Counted from the stretch's first letter, positions 39,301-50,897 are shown. The stretch: 64,000 bases of DNA from Diadophis punctatus similis (GCA_023053685.1 JALIGW010000001.1:155347466-155411465), one strand, 5' to 3'. Notes: generated from the letters alone by a model not told the origin. Program-made: numbers and translations.

Positions 39301-40695
39301 ATAGATCCCCCTCCCTCACAATTTTTTGAGAGCTCAGTTACTGTATTAATCTTCACCAGTGGTGAGAAAGGTGTCTACTGTGGGTCTGATGCAAGTGTTA
39401 AAGATCTCTTATATGTATCATGACTCCATCTGGTGGACACCTCTTCAGTCACTCATTGAGGAGCCATGTGATCCTGGCAACTTTGGGGAATATCTTTGGC
39501 TCATCTGTCTGGGATGGGTCTCCCTTCATTTCTAAAAATGATACTGAGCACCTACTCAAATACAGGAAATGTTGCCATCAAAGGTTGTTAGCTTAGTCAG
39601 CCAATGGATAAAATCCCCATATAAAAACTAAAAACTAAGAGTACTTTTACAACCTATGGAGAGGGACCATTGCTGTTCTCCCAAAGCACAATGCATTTTC
39701 TGGATGGCAAAGACTGCTTTGGATTACTTCCCCCCCCCAATTAATTCATATTTCAAAATAGCTCCCCATTGTCACGTAGTGAATATTGTCAGTTGTATGT
39801 CTATGCAGGGTGATGCACCCCTATCCTAATATTATGGTACATTCCAATATAAGCAGAACACGTGATATGATGAGTGCGCATGTGTGCATTCCTAAACCAC
39901 CATTAATTCTCTTCTGCCTTAGCTGTTGACCTGAACGGTCGTGTTACTCAGCAAAATGTAGTTTATTCAGGATTTATTGTTTTTGTACTGAAATAAATAT
40001 TTTCTATTAGACTTTTAATCTCGGTTTTATTTCTAACTGTTTGAATTCCAAGAAAAGATCTAAATCGCCTCTATGAGATTTCATTCTCTTTCAACACCCA
40101 TGAATGGAAAAAAAAATATTTTTAAAGGGGCTTGTATATTCAATATGTAGCTTAAATCCTAAAATAGCCAAATTCAAACTAATTTGCCATAAAATGAATA
40201 CTTGTGAAATGAATAAAGATGAAGAAGACAAATGGTATGACCTTAATTCCTCGCAATGCTTTCAGAATTGTTTTTGCTTGCACTAATACGAAGCTCAATA
40301 TTGAGTGTGTAAGACTCTCTTCTGGCATTGGATGCAGTGAGAGATTGGTTTTCTGTTTAGCACATTAAGCTGATGAATGAAGCAAGAAAGAAGTGGACGA
40401 CAAGAGCTGAGTACCTAAGCTGAATTTACTGTTTTGTTGTCCTGACCTAAATGTCTGGGTCCAATTCATGTATTTAATTCGCAGTTCTTTCTCTTCTTCA
40501 TGAAGTTAAATCCAGCATATTGGATTTATAAGCAATTTAAATCAGAAATATTTAGAGAACAAAGCATTGTCCAATATGGTCATGCCCCTTGGATGCCTTC
40601 AGTCTCAAAGCAGTCTAAACATCTAGTTCATGGGTTTGTCATGTAACATATCAAAGAAGAACTGGATTTCTCCCTCCTCTCCAAAGGCTTAAAAT

Positions 40696-41057
40696 CAGGG
40701 ATGGGTTATTCCAAGTTCGGACCAGATCGCCCGAACCGTTAGGGACCCACTGGTGATCTAATTTTACCGTCAGGGATCCGGTTCTGTCTGTGCCGGTCTG
40801 TGCTCGCCGCCATCTTTTTTTCTGAATTTTCGGCCGATTTTCCTGTGTTTGGATGGCTTCACAGCATTCCGTGCTTTGAATAAAGCCCTCCTGCCCTCCC
40901 CCGGTTTTATACTGATCTTTATTTCTTTGCCCGAAGCACAGCTGATGAACTCCTCAGCTGTGTTTTGGGCTGAATCCACCTTCTGAGCATGCGCGGAACT
41001 GAAATCACGCGAGGGGATGTGTGAACCGATGGCAAAAGTAAGTGAAACCCACCCCTG
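40696..41057 (+). mobile_element. hAT MITE, family B, 362 bp
   Basis: Starts cagggatgggttattcc and ends gtgaaacccacccctg, with duplications cttaaaat (40688-40695) and cttagaat (41058-41065), 7 of 8. The 3' end contains aaaagtaagtg in sense with PCSK2, resembling a 5' splice site. Confidence 0.85.
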
Positions 41058-41315
41058 CTTAGAATGTATTTTCTTCCTCCTTCTGTTATACAGTATTGTA
41101 CTATATAGTATTATACTATTATACCTTCTAATACACAGTATTAATACTCTGGTCAATTTCACTGTACCTGAAATTAAAAGTTTATGACAGACCAATCTCT
41201 CCAATGTTCTCAACATTTAAAATATCTTCCTATCAATGCTCATGATCCTCTTTTTGAAATTCAGTTTGTTGTTGTTGTATATTGTGTATTCAAGTTTGCT
41301 TGCACAAAATTCTCT

Positions 41316-41560
41316 AGTGTGATGTAGTGGTTAAAGTGTTTCCTGAGACCTGGGGGAGCAAGGGGAAAAGGATGGGTCTGGTGGTTTCAGCTCCACCCTC
41401 GATGACCAAAACAAACTGTGTAGCTTTGGGTCAATCTCTCGCACCCCAATTCATCTCAGATGGTCATTGTTATTGTAGGAATAACAAGAAGTGAAACCTC
41501 CATTTAAGTCTTGCTGCCCATCAGGCAATATATAAATCTGACAAACAAACGAATAAATAG
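41316..41560 (+). mobile_element. tRNA-derived SINE, diverged
   Basis: A box region gatgtagtggttaaag (41321-41336), B box region ggtttcagctcc (41383-41394), then the agctttgggtcaatctctcg motif and an aaacaaacgaataaata tail. This is the layout of the widespread sauropsid tRNA SINE. It is too diverged to be a tRNA gene. Confidence 0.65.
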
Positions 41561-43114
41561 CTGAGGTGTCTATCCAAATCTGTTGGACAACTCCCATAAT
41601 CACAATTACCTATTTAGACCAGATTTAAAAATGGAGTGCTATCTTATTTATTGGTAGGATGCAACCTATTTCCCTGTGGTAGTACTTGGTCAGTGAAGTC
41701 ATTTATTCCAGGTACAGAGCAATTTCTGTTTGGCCATTTCGTTGGGTGACTTAGCCTCAAAGTGCTGAAACAGGTCACAGAAACAGCCATCATAATCAAT
41801 GCTTGGCTAGAGTAACTATCTAAAAACATTTAATTTTGTAGAGATTTAATTATCTTGGGTGCCTTTCATACAGGGCTTTCTTTGGCACAGATAAAACCTG
41901 ATATTGGCACAAAGCTTTTAAGCTCACCTGAAAGCGAATATGGGCGGTTACCACTTAAAACATGAATGGGGGATGGATTTGCTGTTGTTTTTTCCCTCTA
42001 CAGTTTCAAAAGTAGATACTGCTTTAGCTAGACTGTTGTTTAGGCCAGCTGAGGGAAAAGTAATCTGAGAACTAAAAGCAGTGTCACTTCTAAGCTAGTG
42101 TTCCTTTAATGCTGCATTCCACATCTTCCAGAGTTAAGCTTCTTAATTTACATATACATTTACATTCCACAATAGGAAGTGCAAATATCTTGTCAATTTA
42201 AGACTGAGGATATTTAAAGCAATTTAAGGGAAACCCACTAATTTTGTCTAAAACTCTATTAATGTCTCCCCCTCAGTTACTTTTTCACAACCTGTTGTTG
42301 TTGTTTTTAATGTATTGGGCCTAACACTGCAGGCAACACACAACTGCCTTTTCCCCAGATTTGAGGAAATTGATCCAGTTTTCTATCTGGAAGGAACAAC
42401 ATTATTGAACAAATCTTTTTAATCTCAGGCCAGGAATTTAATGCTAGAAATACACCTTCTGGGGTCACTCTTTCTCATCGCTTTGAACTTGATTTTTTTT
42501 TATTAAATAAATTCTTCATTGTTTCTGTGACATGAAAGCACTGAAGTGAAACAAAAAGGAAGAGGGGAAACATTACTCTCCATTCTGAGAACATTCTTCA
42601 TATTTTCTGCATGCACAATCAGGGTGTTTGGTTGTGAACAGGAAAGATATTTGAAGAGAATCTAGTACAACAGTACAACAGTACATGTTTAATTTTTTAA
42701 AAAAAATAGAATTGGTGAATTTCAAAAATATACTGTTACAAGCTATCTTCTCTCAAATATTATTATTTGAATATTAATTATTGGGTTAAGTACCATTTCG
42801 GAATCAACTTCTAATCCTGGAATAGCAACTACCGGTAAGTTCTAAGTTTATCCCCTGGTTTATTTATTTTTTTAAGGAAATGACAGCATGCATTAAAATC
42901 CAAAATTCAAATGGGAAAATGAAATAGGATCAAGACTGAAAAGCCTGTAAATAAATTATTCTTAGAAAAATGTGTGGTCCAAATCTCGAAATCAAAACTG
43001 ACACAGAATTCATTGTTGTTGTTGTTTTCTATGAGAATGAGAAGCAAAAGCTCTTTGGACTTTCCCTCCCCCAGTGCTTCTCAGAGTACAGACTGCTTCT
43101 CCAGAGGGCACTGG

Positions 43115-43510
43115 AGGCTTAACCATATGAAGAATGGTTGCAGGAATTAGGTTTGTCTAGGCTAGTGAAAAGAAGGACATGGAGTAATATGATAACAGTG
43201 TTCCAATATTTCAGGGGCTGTCACAAGGAAGAGGGGGTCAACCTATTTTTCAGAGCATCAGAAGGCAAGACAAGAAACAATGGATGCAAACTAGTCAAGG
43301 AGAGAAGCAACCTAGAATTAAGGAGAAACTCCCTAACAGTGAGAACAATTAACCAGTGGAATGGCTTGCCTTCAGAAGTTGTGGGTGCTTCATCACTGGA
43401 AGTTTTTAAGAAGAAATTGGAACAGCTATTTGTCCAGAATGGTATAGAAACTCCTGCTTGTGCAGGGGGTTGGACTAAAAGACCTCCACAGTCCCTTTGA
43501 ACTACTTATT
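43115..43510 (+). mobile_element. CR1 LINE 3' end
   Basis: The open frame 43138-43500 reads RTWSNMITVFQYFRGCHKEE, then LELRRNSLTVRTINQWN and SSLEVFKKKLEQLF, the CR1 ORF C-terminus, followed by the ggttggactaaaagacctcc 3'UTR motif. It is the longest preserved CR1 coding stretch in the window (120 codons) but is 5'-truncated. Confidence 0.92.
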
Positions 43511-43748
43511 CTGAGTAGAAAAAGCTGTTCTATTAGCAAGACTTGCTTGCAATTTCCAGAAGCATTTGTTTAGTTTGTGGAATGCTTAACCAGGACAATT
43601 TTTGGATAGCCAAAATTAAAAAAAAAGACTTTCCTTCAACTTCCTCTCTCAATATTTCCTGTTCTTTTTGTAGATCCCAAATATGTCCTCTTATTTTTTT
43701 CTTGCTTTCAATTCATGAGTCTTGGATCCTAGTTTGTATAGAATAGTA

Positions 43749-43935
43749 CAGTGGTTCTTAAGCTTTTTTTCACTACAGACCCCATTAAAATACCTTTTGG
43801 GGCCACGGACCATGGCCACAGACCCCCAAGACTTGACTCAAGTTTAATCATAACATTTCTTCAAGTCATTGCAGATCCCCTGTGATGACATTGCACCCTC
43901 CCAAGGGTTCGCGGACTACAAGTTGAGAACCACTG
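43749..43935 (+). mobile_element. hAT MITE, family C, 187 bp
   Basis: Ends cagtggttcttaag and gttgagaaccactg, duplications gaatagta (43741-43748) and gaataata (43936-43943), 7 of 8. The related element at 49219 carries a nested insertion. Confidence 0.88.
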
Positions 43936-44239
43936 GAATAATATAATCAGATTTGGGGTACAACTGGGCTTTGGTTGTATTAATGACTTATGACATACTG
44001 GCCAAAACAGACTGGTACTGCCCTTATTATTAACAAGGAATAGTGCATGTGATTAAAATTGGTAATTTACTGAATGTCTTCTCAATTTCATTAAAAAGCA
44101 TTATGTGGAAGCCACCATTAGTTTGGGAAGCAAAGATCAGTACAGTTAGGCCCATCTTGCAATGCCCATAGTGTACGAAATATTGCAACTTGGAAATGGT
44201 AATGTACTTCCATTAATGAATCAAATAAAAGGACAATGA

Positions 44240-45679
44240 ATGGGCTGTACATCTGCGGAATTAAGAAAAGAGATAGGATATAATAGATTTAAATAAGGTT
44301 CATCTTATGTCGTAGATTGAAGTGGTAAATGCATGCAGGAAACTGAAAATGTAAAATTAATTACAAATGAAAGAGATGTAGTGCTTATTGGAAACTATCA
44401 GTTGAAGCTTTTGTAAATATATATGAATATAGGAATTGATAGGTTTATGAAATTATATGTCACATTCCAATGAATGGTGTTAGTTGACATGTTAGCAAAA
44501 GTTGAGGAGTTAAGGGAAAATTGTGCAATTGTCTGAATGAAGATGATCCAGGCAAAAATGCATTTTGGAAGGTGATATGGAGGATGTGAAGATATAAGAA
44601 GATACCAAAAAAGTGATTGGGTTATCCAGAAACCCAAGAATAAATCAGAATTTTGATTGAGGATTGCTTAGAAAGAAATCTGTTCCTTGGAATATGACAT
44701 TGAAGCATAAATCAATTTGTATGTACACGTGCCGAATCCCAAATTATTACTGTGTTGATTGTTTATAATGAAAACTTGAAGAAAGAATGCAAGGATATTG
44801 AGGATTTTGAATGTAGTATATGGTATATAACCCCAAGAATGGGAAGTTATTATGGAAGAAAAGGAAAAACGTAAAAGAAGCTAGAATGAAAGAAAAATGA
44901 TTGAAGAAAGTAGAGTTGTTATAAATCAGTACTAAAATTAGTTTTATTTCTCAACAGAATAAATAGAAAATGGACGTAGAGAAATAGAATGTGAAAGCTG
45001 CTTGGGATACATTGAAAAGAATCACAATACAGAGTTCCATTGATGTGGGGGTGGTGTGCTAATAGGAAATATGAAAAAAGATGATTAGTGGAATGATTAA
45101 CTGGAAGGAGCTGCGGATGGGGAAAATAATAACAAAATGCATATAATAAAATGATGGCAAGAAAATGAGCAAGATGAAATTGATATTAAGAAACACTGAA
45201 AGAATTATTTTAGTGATTTGTATGGTGATGCTATTCTGTTGGCTGAAAACCTGCATGATTTGCAGAGAGGTTTATCTATCTTGCTTTATTGTATAATGCA
45301 ATAAAGAAGAGACCTCTGAAGCCAAGATACTTATGTTCAGCAGGTAAAACTGACTAACATAAATGGAAAAACCGAGTCAGTAGCTGAATCACTGTACATT
45401 TGGCAGAATGTTTACTGAAGATGGGAATTGAGACATTTCATGACCTGCAATTACAGATAAAAGATAGTGGGCAGTATGTTGTCTGTTCTGAGAAATGAAC
45501 GTGTGCCGAAAGATGTGAAAATGGCTGTGAGAGAGTACATTTCTGTTCACATTATTAGTTGAAAGTGAGAGCTTTGTGTATCAAGAGAATAAGTAAGCTG
45601 AATGCAGTGGGAATGGGAAAACAAGAAGAAATGGCTCAAAAATAAATGGGAACTGAATTGAACGACTGCCAGGAAAGAA
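44240..45679 (+). pseudogene. Decayed non-LTR retrotransposon reverse transcriptase
   Basis: Plus-strand frames, broken by stops and frameshifts, retain reverse transcriptase landmarks. Near 45215-45300 is LYGDAILLAENLHDLQRGLS, a decayed form of the catalytic YADD box and the helix after it. Near 45400-45430 is a GRMFTEDG-like segment, and near 45495-45620 NERVPKDVKMAVREY, then SKLNAVGMGK. These fit the post-YADD region of an endonuclease-reverse transcriptase LINE. A fitting continuation (GRPRR-type text, about 47100-47140) lies on the far side of the LTR inserted at 45685-47020. I cannot assign the clade, and the 5' boundary is approximate. It is non-functional. Confidence 0.6.
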
Positions 45680-45952
45680 GTATGTGTCAGGGTTCCAAGT
45701 AACACCCCTAACAAAAGAAGATTCTGAGGCATGAGTTTCCTCAAAGTTCCATTTTATTAAATATGTCATATTGGCACATCTGGGAAAACCCAAAGCTGAA
45801 AGCTTCCGGGTTTTCCCCACCCAAAAGAAAGTCCAACACCCACATGTCCATCACATTGTCCAATCAACGCACCGTCCCAACCGGAGATGCTTCCCATTCA
45901 CACCCCTCCAGGTACAGGGCCGAGTGGCCTTGACTCTCAAAGAAAGAAATGT

Positions 45953-46180
45953 TAATTTAATTTAATTTAATTTAATTTAATTTAATTTAATTTAATTTAA
46001 TTTAATTTAATTTAATTTAATTTAATTTAATTTAATTTAATTTAATTTAATAATTTAATTTAATTTAATTTAATTTAATTTAATTTAATTTAATTTAATT
46101 TAATTTAATTTAATTTAATTTAATTTAATTTAATTTAATTTAATTTAATTTAATTTAATTTAATTTAATTTAATTTAATA
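45953..46180. repeat. (AATTT)n microsatellite, L2 tail
   Basis: About 45 copies of taatt/aattt with one short irregularity near 46050. It forms the tail of the L2 insertion. Confidence 0.96.
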
Positions 46181-46200
46181 ATTTTCTTATAAGCCTACCC

Positions 46201-46636
46201 CAGTGATGGCGAACCTTTTTTCCCTCAGGTGCCGAAAGTGCATGCGTGTGCGCTATTGCACACGCACGAGTGCCCACACCCATAATTCAATATCTGGGGA
46301 GGGTGAAAACGGCTTCCCCCGCCTCCCCAGAGGCTCTCTGGAGGCCAGAAATGGCCCGTTTCCTGACTTCCGGTGGGCCCAGTAGGCCCGTTTTTCGCCC
46401 TCCCCAGGCTCCAGAGGCTTCCCTAGAGCCTGGGGAGAGCGAAAATGCCCTCCCCCGCCCCCCCAGAGGCCCTACGGAAGCTGAAAACGTCCTCCCAGAG
46501 CCTCCGTGTGAGCCGAAAATCAGCTGGCCGGCGCTCACATGCGCACTGGAGCTAAACTAGGGCAATGGCTCATGTGCCAGCAGATATGGCTCCACGTGCC
46601 ACCTGTGGCACGCATGCCATAGGTTCGCCATCACTG
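46201..46636 (-). mobile_element. hAT MITE, family A, 436 bp
   Basis: Ends cagtgatggcgaacc and ggttcgccatcactg, with perfect 8-bp duplications gcctaccc at 46193-46200 and 46637-46644. Its interior matches the outer element at 24878 in reverse orientation. Inserted within the L2 3'UTR. Confidence 0.94.
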
Positions 46637-47025
46637 GCCTACCCTATCCCGTAGGACTCAGGGCGGCGTACATCAGAAAGAAGAACAATCAATAAAAATA
46701 CAATAATACAATACAATACAATAAAACAATTTCAAAAATTTCAAAAGTTAAAACCAGTCATCCATGGGGGCATTAAAATCTATTTCACCCCGCCTGCAGG
46801 AAGAGCCATGTCTTAATGGCTTTCCGGAAGGCCAGCAAGGTGGGAATAGTTTGGATCTCTGGGGGTAGTTGGTTCCAGAGAGCCGGAGCCCCCACAGAAA
46901 AGGCTATTTTGACTATATATGTCCCCCGCTCCATGCAATCCCCCCTCCCAGTTTCCCACAGCACCAAAATGTGGCAGGCCTAAAGATCCAAGGCCCCAAA
47001 AATGGTTTCCAGGCCTGACAGTATG

Positions 47026-47180
47026 TTTTTGGTAGCTTGGTCCTATAAGTAGAAGGAATGGAGATTGAATATTAAAATAAATGGATGAAGAAGTAATGGG
47101 TTGGAGTTAAGGGGAAGACCACGAAGGCAGTGCCTGGATAGAACTAAGAAGACCCTCAAGAAGAAAGAGGTGATTAGTTA
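47026..47180 (+). pseudogene. Probable continuation of the decayed LINE beyond the LTR
   Basis: The text ggggaagaccacgaaggcag (about 47111-47130) encodes a GRPRRQ-W-D-like C-terminal motif typical of LINE reverse transcriptase tails. It begins immediately after the 5-bp duplication that closes the LTR insertion, in the same strand as the fragment at 44240-45679. Confidence 0.5.
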
Positions 47181-47186
47181 ACCAGA

Positions 47187-47395
47187 AGGTCATTTATTAT
47201 TTATTTATTTATTTTGTGAGATTTATATACCGCCTCACAGTGCAAGCACTCTCTAAGCGGTTTACACCAGTAAGCAATGTATATTTATATTGCCCTCAAC
47301 AATCTGGGTCCTCATTTTACCTACCTCGGAAGGATGGAAGGCTGAGTCAACCTTGAGCCGGTGAGATTTGAACCGCTGACCTGCGGATCAGGTCA
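47187..47395 (-). mobile_element. tRNA-derived SINE (squamate type), head truncated
   Basis: Nearly identical in body to 15850-16110: the ggcggtatataaat end, gaggacccagattgttg core and B box complement gagatttgaacc are all present on the minus strand. The A-box head is missing and replaced by ggtcaggtcggatcagctca. A tttattatttatttattta tail sits at the left. Confidence 0.82.
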
Positions 47396-48624
47396 GGTCG
47401 GATCAGCTCAGACTATAGATGAATCTGTATGTAAACATGGTAGATAGGTGACAATGTTTTACAAAGATAGAAAGATGTGAAGAGATACACTGAATGATAT
47501 AAGTGTAAACTAATTTTAATTATATTACCTATTCTTTTCATCTTGTGCCTTACATTTCTTTGCCTTACAGTTTCTTACTCCTTTTCATGCATATAATGAG
47601 TGGATTGCTTGTAGTAGCACAGCCACCATCACATAATAGGTATTTACTGCTAGGCCATAAGAATAGACTTTTTAAACTAGGCAGGATGAACTGGAAATAG
47701 CTTTCACTCTAAACAATATGTTTGACATGTTTTCTTCCCAAGTTATTGTTGGCTTTGCTGAGAAACGTTTCGGAAAGGTATGCGCATTGAAACACACCCA
47801 TTATGTGGGAGTTAATTATAGCAGACCCAGGAAAATCGTAGAAAAGGGTTTGGTTGATTTGCAGTGAGGGATGTAATACTGCAACATCTAGGGATATTTC
47901 ATATGGATGCTTAGAGGACAACATGCTATTATGCAGAGTGTATTTCAAGAGGAAATATGGGCTATTAGTGGACAGTGAAGTGGAAGAAATCATGTACGGA
48001 TGAGATGAGAGGAGCATGAGAAATTGGAATGGTAAAAGGGATACATTTAGGATTTTTTAAAAAAGCATTCTACATTGTCCATTTGAGGACTGATGTGCCT
48101 CAGTTCCCCTTAGCATGACCAAGGAAGAGGAAATATATCCCTCAGAAACAAGATATCAAATGGCATCAAACTTGGGAATGCTAATTTATCTCTGTATACA
48201 GTTATGAGGAAATTCAAAATAATGAGTATAATTTCAGCTCAGATAAAATGCATCTTATCAGGCATTATCTTTAGTGCTTGCATTAGCAGCCCATCTAAAG
48301 GGAGATGGTCATTTGCAAGGTAGAGCACATCACCAGTATAGTTCCCCTAGAGACAGTCAAAGATATCTATTTTGGTTTTGCTCATTTCCTGGACTGTATG
48401 TTTATTTCAGTTTATTTCTGCATACATTTTTCACATCTGGCAAAAAATGCACACCCATAAGTAATCAAATTTATCTGTGGGTTTGGGGAGAAGCATGGAA
48501 CTGGCCTATTTTCACAGAATAAGCAGTAAACAAGGAGTTATGATAGGCCTTTAATGATTATATTTTATTATGAATGGAAGAGCACATACCATTATCATAA
48601 TAATCATCAGCAAATATTAGTATT

Positions 48625-48715
48625 TTATTTTATTTTTTTATTAGTGTTCTTCTATGCCGCCCCACTCCCTGAGGACTCAGGGCGGGGTACAACATTTTAA
48701 AGAACCACTAAACAG
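48625..48715 (-). mobile_element. L2-like LINE 3' end
   Basis: The plus text tatgccgccccactccctga followed by ggactcagggcggggtac is the inverse of the L2-like 3' end, with an attttattttattttttt tail at the left. Only the terminal roughly 90 bp are recognisable. Confidence 0.65.
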
Positions 48716-49218
48716 TAAAATTATTAAAAACAATTTAAAAAAAGTTTAAGAAGACATACAAAAGTATGAATTTCAGATAGTAATAATGAACATTTAACAG
48801 GGCAAAATACATAAAGTAGCCATGGGACTTGGCAAGATCACTATTGCGTTGAGTTTCTTCTACTTTCATTCCCAATAACCTCTCCAGAAATTCTTCTCTG
48901 GAGCAGATTTTGGAGATATATGAGGGGTGCAAGCTTGGGTAGAGCAAAGGCCAGTTGACTGTATGAATAAAAATTTGCATCTACAACAAGAACAACAAAA
49001 ATAAAGAACTAATAAATACAAATGCTAGTGAGAGGGAGGAGAGAAAGTAAGAAAAAGGGGCTAAGGAGATTAACATTATGATTACATGTTTTCAATTCAT
49101 ATCAGGTCATATTCAAATTAGTATAAATTTTAAGTAGAGTTGCATTTCTGTGTGCTTGGGCACATTTCAAGCATAGAAATGCAAATTATTTCATTAAATG
49201 CTGCACCTTTACCTAGTG

Positions 49219-49578
49219 CAGGTTCTCAATCTTTTCTTCACCACAGACCAGTGGTGGTATTCAGCCGGTTCTATCCGGATTGGGCGAACAGGTAGCGCTG
49301 ACTGCGGGTGGCCCCGCCCACCCGATGCGACGTAAGCACATTGGGTTTTTGAGTCTGTGCGCATGCGCAGAAGGCATTGCAGGCTCACATTTGTGAACCG
49401 GTAGAGAAGGTAAGTGAACATCACCCCTGCCATGGACTCCCTTTAAATACCTTTTCGGGCTATGGACCCCCAAGACTTAACTCGAGATTTAAATCATGCA
49501 TTTATTCAAGCCTTTGCGGAACCCCTGTGATGACATCATGGCCTCCCAGGGGTCCAGAGACCACATTCTCAACCACTG
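49219..49578 (+). mobile_element. hAT MITE, family C, with nested MITE
   Basis: Ends caggttctcaatc and attctcaaccactg, duplications acctagtg (49211-49218) and acctagtc (49579-49586), 7 of 8. Removing the inner element leaves about 179 bp, close to the 187-bp uninterrupted copy at 43749. Confidence 0.87.
49249..49429 (+). mobile_element. hAT MITE, family B, nested, 181 bp
   Basis: Ends cagtggtggtattcagcc and gaacatcacccctg; flanks ccacagac and ccatggac (6 of 8). Contains agaaggtaagtg with AAG at 49407-49409 and GT at 49410, a near-ideal 5' splice site in sense with PCSK2. Confidence 0.78.
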
Positions 49579-49689
49579 ACCTAGTCTCTTTTACCCTATT
49601 GATCTTTAGTCAATCAATCTGATGACAGAGGACCTTGTGAGCAAATAAGATAAAAGGAGTTCAGAAGGCAAAAGGGAACTTATCTAGAT

Positions 49690-49823
49690 CAGGGGTGTCA
49701 AACTCGCTGCATCATGTTGCCATCATGTGACGTTTTGTGACAGTTTTTCCCTTCGCAGAGTTGGGGTAGGCGTTGTCTGCCCGTGATCCCTCTGGCCCAT
49801 GGGCTGCCAGTTTCACACCCCTG
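49690..49823. mobile_element. hAT MITE, family E, 134 bp
   Basis: Ends caggggtgtcaaact and agtttcacacccctg, duplications atctagat (49682-49689) and atctagac (49824-49831), 7 of 8. Confidence 0.88.
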
Positions 49824-50051
49824 ATCTAGACTTATGAAAATTACTGTCTTCTGAGATTTTTTGTAAAGTGTGTTTAGTCTAAGCATTATCAGTGTTTTGC
49901 TGAGAAAATCCAGTTGTGAAATCATCATCCTCTCCAAATTCACAGGAGAAATGAGGCTTCAGTGGTTATGTATAGTAAGCCAAAAAGTGGGACACATATT
50001 TAATACTGGGATAAAAATAGCCTCTTCAAATATCCCAAAGTTGCTTTTTCA

Positions 50052-50520
50052 GGAGGCAACTGGACTTTTATTTTGTTTTAATTTGAAGACATTTCGCTTT
50101 CATCCAAGAAGCTTCTTCAGCTCTGATTGGATGGTGGACAATGAAAGGATTTATATTCCTTGCAGACAGCTGATCACTTGCATTCTTTTAGAGAGTTGTT
50201 GAGGACACTAGGAGGTTTATCTGTGTCCTCAGGGTCACCTGCGTATTGCAAATGTGGGTGGAGCCTTCTTGGCTGCAGGATAATTTCTGCCCTGTATCCC
50301 TTCACTGTTGAAGACAGGCACAGGCTGTTGGGGATGAGAATCCACCTCATGGCCTCAATGGCTCTCTAAAGGAATGCAAATGACCAGCTGTCTGCAAGGA
50401 ATATAAATCCTTCCATTCCCCACCATCCAGTCAGAGCTGGAGAAGCTTTTTGGATGAGAAGCAAAACGTCTTCAAAGAAAAACAAAGGAAGTCCAGTTGC
50501 CTCCTTTGAGACATCCATGA
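50052..50520. repeat. Inverted repeat pair, possibly Penelope-like terminal repeats
   Basis: About 150 bp at each side are inverted copies: caactggac...gaagacatttcgctttcat at 50058-50104 mirrors gatgagaagcaaaacgtctt...gtccagttgc at about 50454-50501. The inner part gcagacagctgatcacttgc mirrors gaatgcaaatgaccagctgtctgc. The gatgagaagcaaaacgtctt motif is, to my recollection, common in vertebrate repeats linked to Penelope-like retroelements. The assignment is uncertain; the inverted arrangement is seen directly. Confidence 0.55.
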
Positions 50521-50762
50521 TCTGGATGACTGAGAATCTCCATAGAGATTTAGCCTCTTCAAGTACCCATTGATCTAAACATTATGCCAAAAATTTGAAT
50601 TTTTTTTTGAACATTCAAATTCATATTTGTTCACTTTTCTTATTTCAAATATTGACATTTTCAGATTTATAAGCCAAAGACTGAAAACTACCTTTGCTCC
50701 AAGTGGCAGCTCCTTGCCCCAAGCCCTGTCCTTTGCATTCTTGTTCCTGTCAACATATAGAA

Positions 50763-50897
50763 CAGGGGTCCTCAAACTTGGCAACTTTAAGACTTGTAGA
50801 CTTCAACTCCCAGAATTCTCCAGCCTGCTATGCTGGCTGGAGAATTCTGGGAGTTGAAGTCCACAAGTCTTAAAGTTTCCAAGTTTTAAGACCTCTG
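50763..50897. mobile_element. Palindromic hAT MITE, family D, 135 bp
   Basis: Starts caggggtcctcaaacttgg, ends aagttttaagacctctg, with perfect 8-bp duplications atatagaa at 50755-50762 and 50898-50905. The halves are inverted copies around the text ctggagaattctgggagttg. Confidence 0.93.

Larger units (their letters stand above)
45953..46912 (-). mobile_element. L2-like LINE 3' end with (AATTT)n tail, interrupted by a MITE
   Basis: The minus strand at 46910-46785 encodes KIAFSVGAPALWNQLPPEIQ and then LLAFRKAIKTWLF, the C-terminus of an L2-type reverse transcriptase ORF. A 3'UTR containing the inverse of cccgtaggactcagggcggc follows, then a tail of about 230 bp of AATTT at 45953-46180. A MITE sits in the 3'UTR at 46201-46636. 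The L2 lies inside an LTR. Confidence 0.82.
45685..47020 (-). mobile_element. LTR on the minus strand, interrupted by an L2 insertion
   Basis: Left end tgtcagggttccaag at 45685, right end ggcctgaca at 47020, with perfect 5-bp duplications gtatg at 45680-45684 and 47021-47025. The two outer parts (45685 to about 45952, and about 46913-47020) align in reverse to the solo LTR at 18137-18508: for example ctcccagtttcccacagc at about 46945 is the inverse of 18193-18210. Together they total about 376 bp, against 372 and 386 bp for the other copies. Confidence 0.88.
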
